From the NCBI GenBank assembly GCA_028565635.1, contig JAOXYB010057534.1, forward strand, positions 1 to 10,992: DNA of 10,992 nt. Direction: 5' to 3'. Positions within the stretch are counted from its first letter, which is position 1. Each line of letters opens with the position of its first letter. Origin of the DNA: Phoronis ovalis (Eukaryota; Phoronida; Phoronidae). The notes below the pieces were generated by a model, which had not been told where the DNA came from, searched no databases, and worked only from the letters and a program-made list of their open reading frames with translations. Position numbers and translations under genes: made by a program. Shown in pieces: positions 7,622 to 10,992 of the stretch.

Positions 7622-7807
7622 ACACTGGTACAAGTTGTTACCGTTTCTTAAAATAACAACCATCATACACTTAATTCCTAAAAATATAAATGCACAATGC
7701 AATACATTTACATATATTGGTACAAATTGTTACCGTTTCTTAGAATAACAGGCAATTTAAACTTAATTCTTAAAAAAGATGTATGCACAGTGCCATCATT
7801 TTCACAT
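7622..7807 (+). repeat. Direct tandem repeat of ~92 bp
   Basis: [CT]TGGTACAA[GA]TTGTTACCGTTTCTTA is found at 7626 and again 92 bases later at 7718. It is followed in both copies by AATAACA, then ACTTAATTC[CT]TAAAA, then ATGCACA[AG]TGC and a stretch ending TTTCACAT or TTTACATA. Copies run about 7622-7713 and 7714-7807 with small indels. It lies 170-370 bases upstream of the TPR gene start, inside its inferred 5' UTR intron. Confidence 0.75.
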
Positions 7808-9733
7808 GTGTAAGGTTTCTTTGCTATCGTTGCCCTCTATACATTATATTATGACTTCTGTTTGATATAATGTAAAACTTGTATTTAGTTTTGCGCAGGT
7901 AATTATTTGAATACGCTTTCATATTTGTTTTATTTTCATGCCATCTTATCATCATGCCCTTATTCGGATCCTTCAAAGAAATAAACTATATACACTACCA
8001 GCACTTACTTGTTGTAGCTAATAATTTTATTTTCATATTTCGCATACTGTGCTCTTTTCTAAGTACTTGATACTGTCTACTTGTATCTTATGTGTAAACG
8101 TTTAACATGAATAAATGATAGATACTCTCATCCACTTCTATTGCAAATGGAGTTATAGGAAAAATACCAAACATTGCAATTAAAAGTATCTAGAGAGCTC
8201 TGAAGATTATAATGTATCCTACTTCAAATGAATTGTTCGTGTTACCATGACAGCAGAAGCTACAGTACTAGTGCACCATGCGAAGTAACAAACGCCAGAA
8301 CGTACTTTGCACACACACATTCACACTAGAAACTAACATATGTGTCAATCTCTCCCTCGTTTCAAACAAAAATAACCAGTATTAAGGAGTAAACGAGAAA
8401 ATGAACAGTATACGGTTATTAACTACTTACATACGGGGTTGCACCTAATTGTGTTCTTACTCCAAATTAAAATTGATTAATCAAATTATCAACACTGTGT
8501 TCATTGTATACAATCGGTATACAATCAACTGCCTTAGACATAAGACACTCCTTTTCATTTTAAAGTGCTTTCTTTACATTATTATTATTTCATACTGGTC
8601 AAAATGTAATGAAACCAGCTTTGATATATCTATCTCTTCATTTGATTATGAACATTTATAAGTAGCTGTGCTTCTTAATTCTGGGGTCCTTTTAAAATGA
8701 CATGTTTCTGAAAGGTGAGTGTCAAAATATGGAAATTATGTGGTTCAATTTTGAGATAAACAACTTTTGAATGGATTAACATTTCAAAATCTGAAACATG
8801 TTTGGCCATGTTTTAGTTCTGTATCCCAGAAGATGAGACATCTAACTATTTGTTTAGAATAAACTATGCAATAAGTAATGTAGAATATTAGGTAAAACAA
8901 TTCAACTGTTGAAAGAACAAAATGTTAAGTACGCTTCAAGATGTGAGCAACACATTGACACAAACATTTGTGGTTGTGTTTGAAATGCCAAGGAAATAGA
9001 ATATTCGTTACTGGTAAATCACGTCTTAAAATTTAGCTCTATTTATTAAAGCTAACCAATTACCAAATTATTTAATTAAAGTGATATTGATAATTTAGCA
9101 AGCAATACAATTGCAGATACTGTGGCTGCCAGTTCTTTTGCAAATTGATTGACTAGAACAGCTGTTTTTGTATTTGTTTTAATATAATGCTAGACATTTC
9201 AAATATGGCTAGTTAGAATTGTGATTCAGGTATAGTTTGTTTTGCCATAATTGTAACATCTACTAACTATTTAACCCATACAGGTTTAAACAAGGACTAA
9301 TTGTAAGTCCGGTTTTAGGTTTTTTACAATAGTTTTGTTTAACCCCTTACCTTCCAGTTGTCGATATATCGGCAGCACCTTAAAAGAAAATAATCACTTA
9401 GCATAAAATACGTCAACTTTTCCCAGTTTGTAATGCCATCTAGCAGAGTTCATAGAGGGCATCTCCCCTGAACGCGCACGTGTTAAAGCTAAGCACCTTT
9501 CTGTTTGTTCAAAATTTATGTATGGATACAAAACTATTAGTAATTCAAATAATTTGCTGTATTAAAACATTGGGTAGCAATCCACATTTTTGAATTTCAA
9601 TACCGTAGCAATCCGAAAAAAAGCAGTAAGAAATATACTATTCAAGTACGAAACTTTCAACCCCTCCAAAATGCAAAAAAAAGAGTACCTCCCAAGGAAA
9701 AAGGCACTCCTGTTCAAAATGTTGAATGCTGAG

Positions 9734-9771
9734 AACGCTATAAACCACTATAAACGCCATAAACGCTATAT
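9734..9771 (+). repeat. Short tandem repeat around CTATAAACG
   Basis: Successive GCTATAAACC, ACTATAAACG, CCATAAACG and CTATAT units at about 10-bp spacing form a small imperfect tandem repeat. It is probably simple-sequence drift. Confidence 0.45.
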
Positions 9772-9814
9772 GTCTGGTCAATGAGACTCAGTGGCCGGTC
9801 CGTGTGTATGAGAT

Positions 9815-10040
9815 CCAAGATAAAAACCCTTACCCCATGGTAAAAACTGCATTCCAAAAATATATCCCATAAAAAAAATGTTTTCAAAATCCTACAAATA
9901 TATACCCATAGCAAAAACAGTATACCTTAGAAATTCACTCCCACAATTGCGGTACCCTGCAGAAAATAAACATTTTTTGAAAATATATATCCTGTAGTAA
10001 AACTTTGTTTGCCAAAAGCACACCCCTGTCAAAAAGTGTT
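9815..10040 (+). repeat. Decayed A-rich tandem repeat with recurring TATA(T)CCC and GTAAAAAC
   Basis: Imperfect motifs recur: CCCATGGTAAAAACTGCATTCC near 9835, AATATATCCCAT near 9859, ATATATACCCATAGCAAAAACAGTATACC near 9898 is a shorter variant, and TATATCCTGTAGTAAAAC near 9985. Spacing is about 38 bases for the clearest pair and irregular afterwards. It reads as an old minisatellite or repeat remnant. Confidence 0.35.
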
Positions 10041-10548
10041 AAATAAACAGGTAGCTATGTACAGTCACTGTGAATGACCGTCCCCCTTCCGGCAGCACCA
10101 AGGACATTAGTTATGAATGAGACATGTGTTAGAAGTATTACCATATCATCAATGATGGTGCCTGCATTCAAGATGTTGAACATTATAAATACTGGGCTTG
10201 GTTCTGTGCCCAGGTATACGTTTGATTCAAAATTGCAAACAGTTGTTTTTAGGCAAGGGACATATATGGCGTGTAGAGACAATATGTTGATATTTATTTT
10301 GATATTGATGTACTCTGATCCCAATACCAATAAAAATAGTGTCAGAAAACAGGAAAACCTATCAAAATAATTTCTTTGTCCAATTTCCTATAACGGTCGC
10401 CATTTTTGCTCCAATCCAGCCAATATATGTTGCTTCGCCAGTCAAAGTAAAATATACAAAGTTCAATTTAAAATTAATTTTTGAGCCACAGTTTGTCAAT
10501 GTCAGACCAAAAAGCATCTAATTTATCTAACAGCCTTTGATTAAAAAT

Positions 10549-10596
10549 GTCCGAAGTTTCATTGGTCCGAAAGTTCATTGATCAGAAAGTTAATCG
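10549..10596 (+). repeat. Three tandem copies of a 16-bp unit
   Basis: GTCCGAAGTTTCATTG (10549-10564), GTCCGAAAGTTCATTG (10565-10580) and ATCAGAAAGTTAATCG (10581-10596) follow each other without gaps. The first two differ at two positions; the third is more diverged. Confidence 0.65.
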
Positions 10597-10992
10597 ATCA
10601 CACTACCTTGCAGCATTTATCTACCCTCAACATAATCAATAAATGCTCCAACCCCGGCCTCCAATCTATCGCAACACCGGCAATAGACATGAATCACATA
10701 GGAGGGGGTAGGGGGTACCCCCAAGGTACAATGCTCCCACTTAAAAATGGCAAATGCTCCCTGCTCCAAGTTAAGAGCGCGCGAAATCATGATTTTCCAG
10801 GCAAGCGCTTGCAGCACGCGAAGCTAATTAGGGTGTTCTGAGGGCATACCCACCTGGACATTTTTTAGATATTTGATGCAATTTCCTGCAATCTGGTGCA
10901 TTCTGGGATTCTTTCTTGCCAAGACAAACTGAGCCAATTTTGATCAATTTTTATACATTGACAGTCACATTTTACATGGAGAAGCTAGATGT

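Larger units (their letters stand above)
7457..10992. other. Non-coding stretch upstream of the gene (intron or intergenic), no further gene recognised
   Basis: Short open frames here (for example 9590-9784, 10055-10370, 10578-10841) have skewed compositions, overlap one another on both strands and match no family I know. The region is AT-rich and contains the small repeats listed separately. Single features of note are a 10-bp palindrome CGATATATCG at 9362-9371 and a 12-bp palindrome GGGGGTACCCCC at 10711-10722. A TATAAA on the gene's strand (plus TTTATA, 8655-8660) lies upstream of the GTAAGT at 8430 and could belong to a promoter and first exon, but this is not supported beyond the motif. 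Confidence 0.45.

Noticed and set aside
9590-9784. Lys/Asn-rich 64-codon open frame
   Set aside because: It does not begin at a normal ATG, the composition simply reflects A-rich DNA, and its end runs into a short tandem repeat.
10702-10722. G-rich run as a possible G-quadruplex
   Set aside because: Only two or three G tracts are present, too few for a four-tract motif; the 12-bp palindrome GGGGGTACCCCC is better described as a hairpin-prone site.
10055-10841. Overlapping open frames on both strands near the right end
   Set aside because: The frames overlap on opposite strands and show no known family or convincing start context; nothing supports an exon.
1-10992. CRISPR array, bacterial operon, phage or transposase genes
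   Set aside because: No regularly spaced identical repeats with unique spacers, no packed open frames, and no transposase, integrase or reverse-transcriptase motifs were seen; the 129-bp periodicity is protein-coding TPR.

Overview
The window looks like nuclear DNA of an invertebrate animal. It is AT-rich, mostly non-coding, full of short diverged repeats, and has no bacterial-style gene packing. Its one convincing gene has a metazoan-type start context (GTCACCATGG) with a splice-acceptor-like sequence just upstream. The protein architecture, a GlnD/DUF294-like nucleotidyltransferase domain followed by kinesin-light-chain-type TPRs, belongs to a family I recall as expanded in molluscs, cnidarians and other aquatic invertebrates. 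A bivalve or other mollusc is my best guess, but the sequence alone does not settle the species.

Layout. Positions 1-3823 hold no recognisable gene; they contain short inverted repeats, a TAACGA cluster and a clean 69-bp tandem duplication. Positions 3824-4119 hold two diverged tandem copies of a ~147-bp repeat of interspersed-repeat character. Positions 4201-7434 (minus strand) hold the gene: an uninterrupted 618-codon 5' part with the nucleotidyltransferase domain, then a TPR region with about eleven repeats. Positions 7435-7456 carry a short 5' UTR stub and a likely 3' splice site. Positions 7457-10992 are non-coding, either an upstream intron or intergenic DNA, with several small decayed repeats.

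The main result is that the gene is one reading frame of 1,078 codons (7434 down to a TAG at 4201) carrying three lesions. These are an in-frame TGA at 5578-5580, a +1 insertion in a seven-base homopolymer at 4596-4602, and a compensating -1 deletion near 4411-4415. Domain continuity on both sides of each lesion shows that the separate open frames are pieces of a single gene. It is either a young pseudogene, a segregating null allele, a 618-residue truncated but expressed protein, or a partly mis-sequenced intact gene. Six of the TPRs form a near-identical 129-bp DNA tandem array, which suggests recent homogenisation or copy-number change, and both frameshifts lie inside it.
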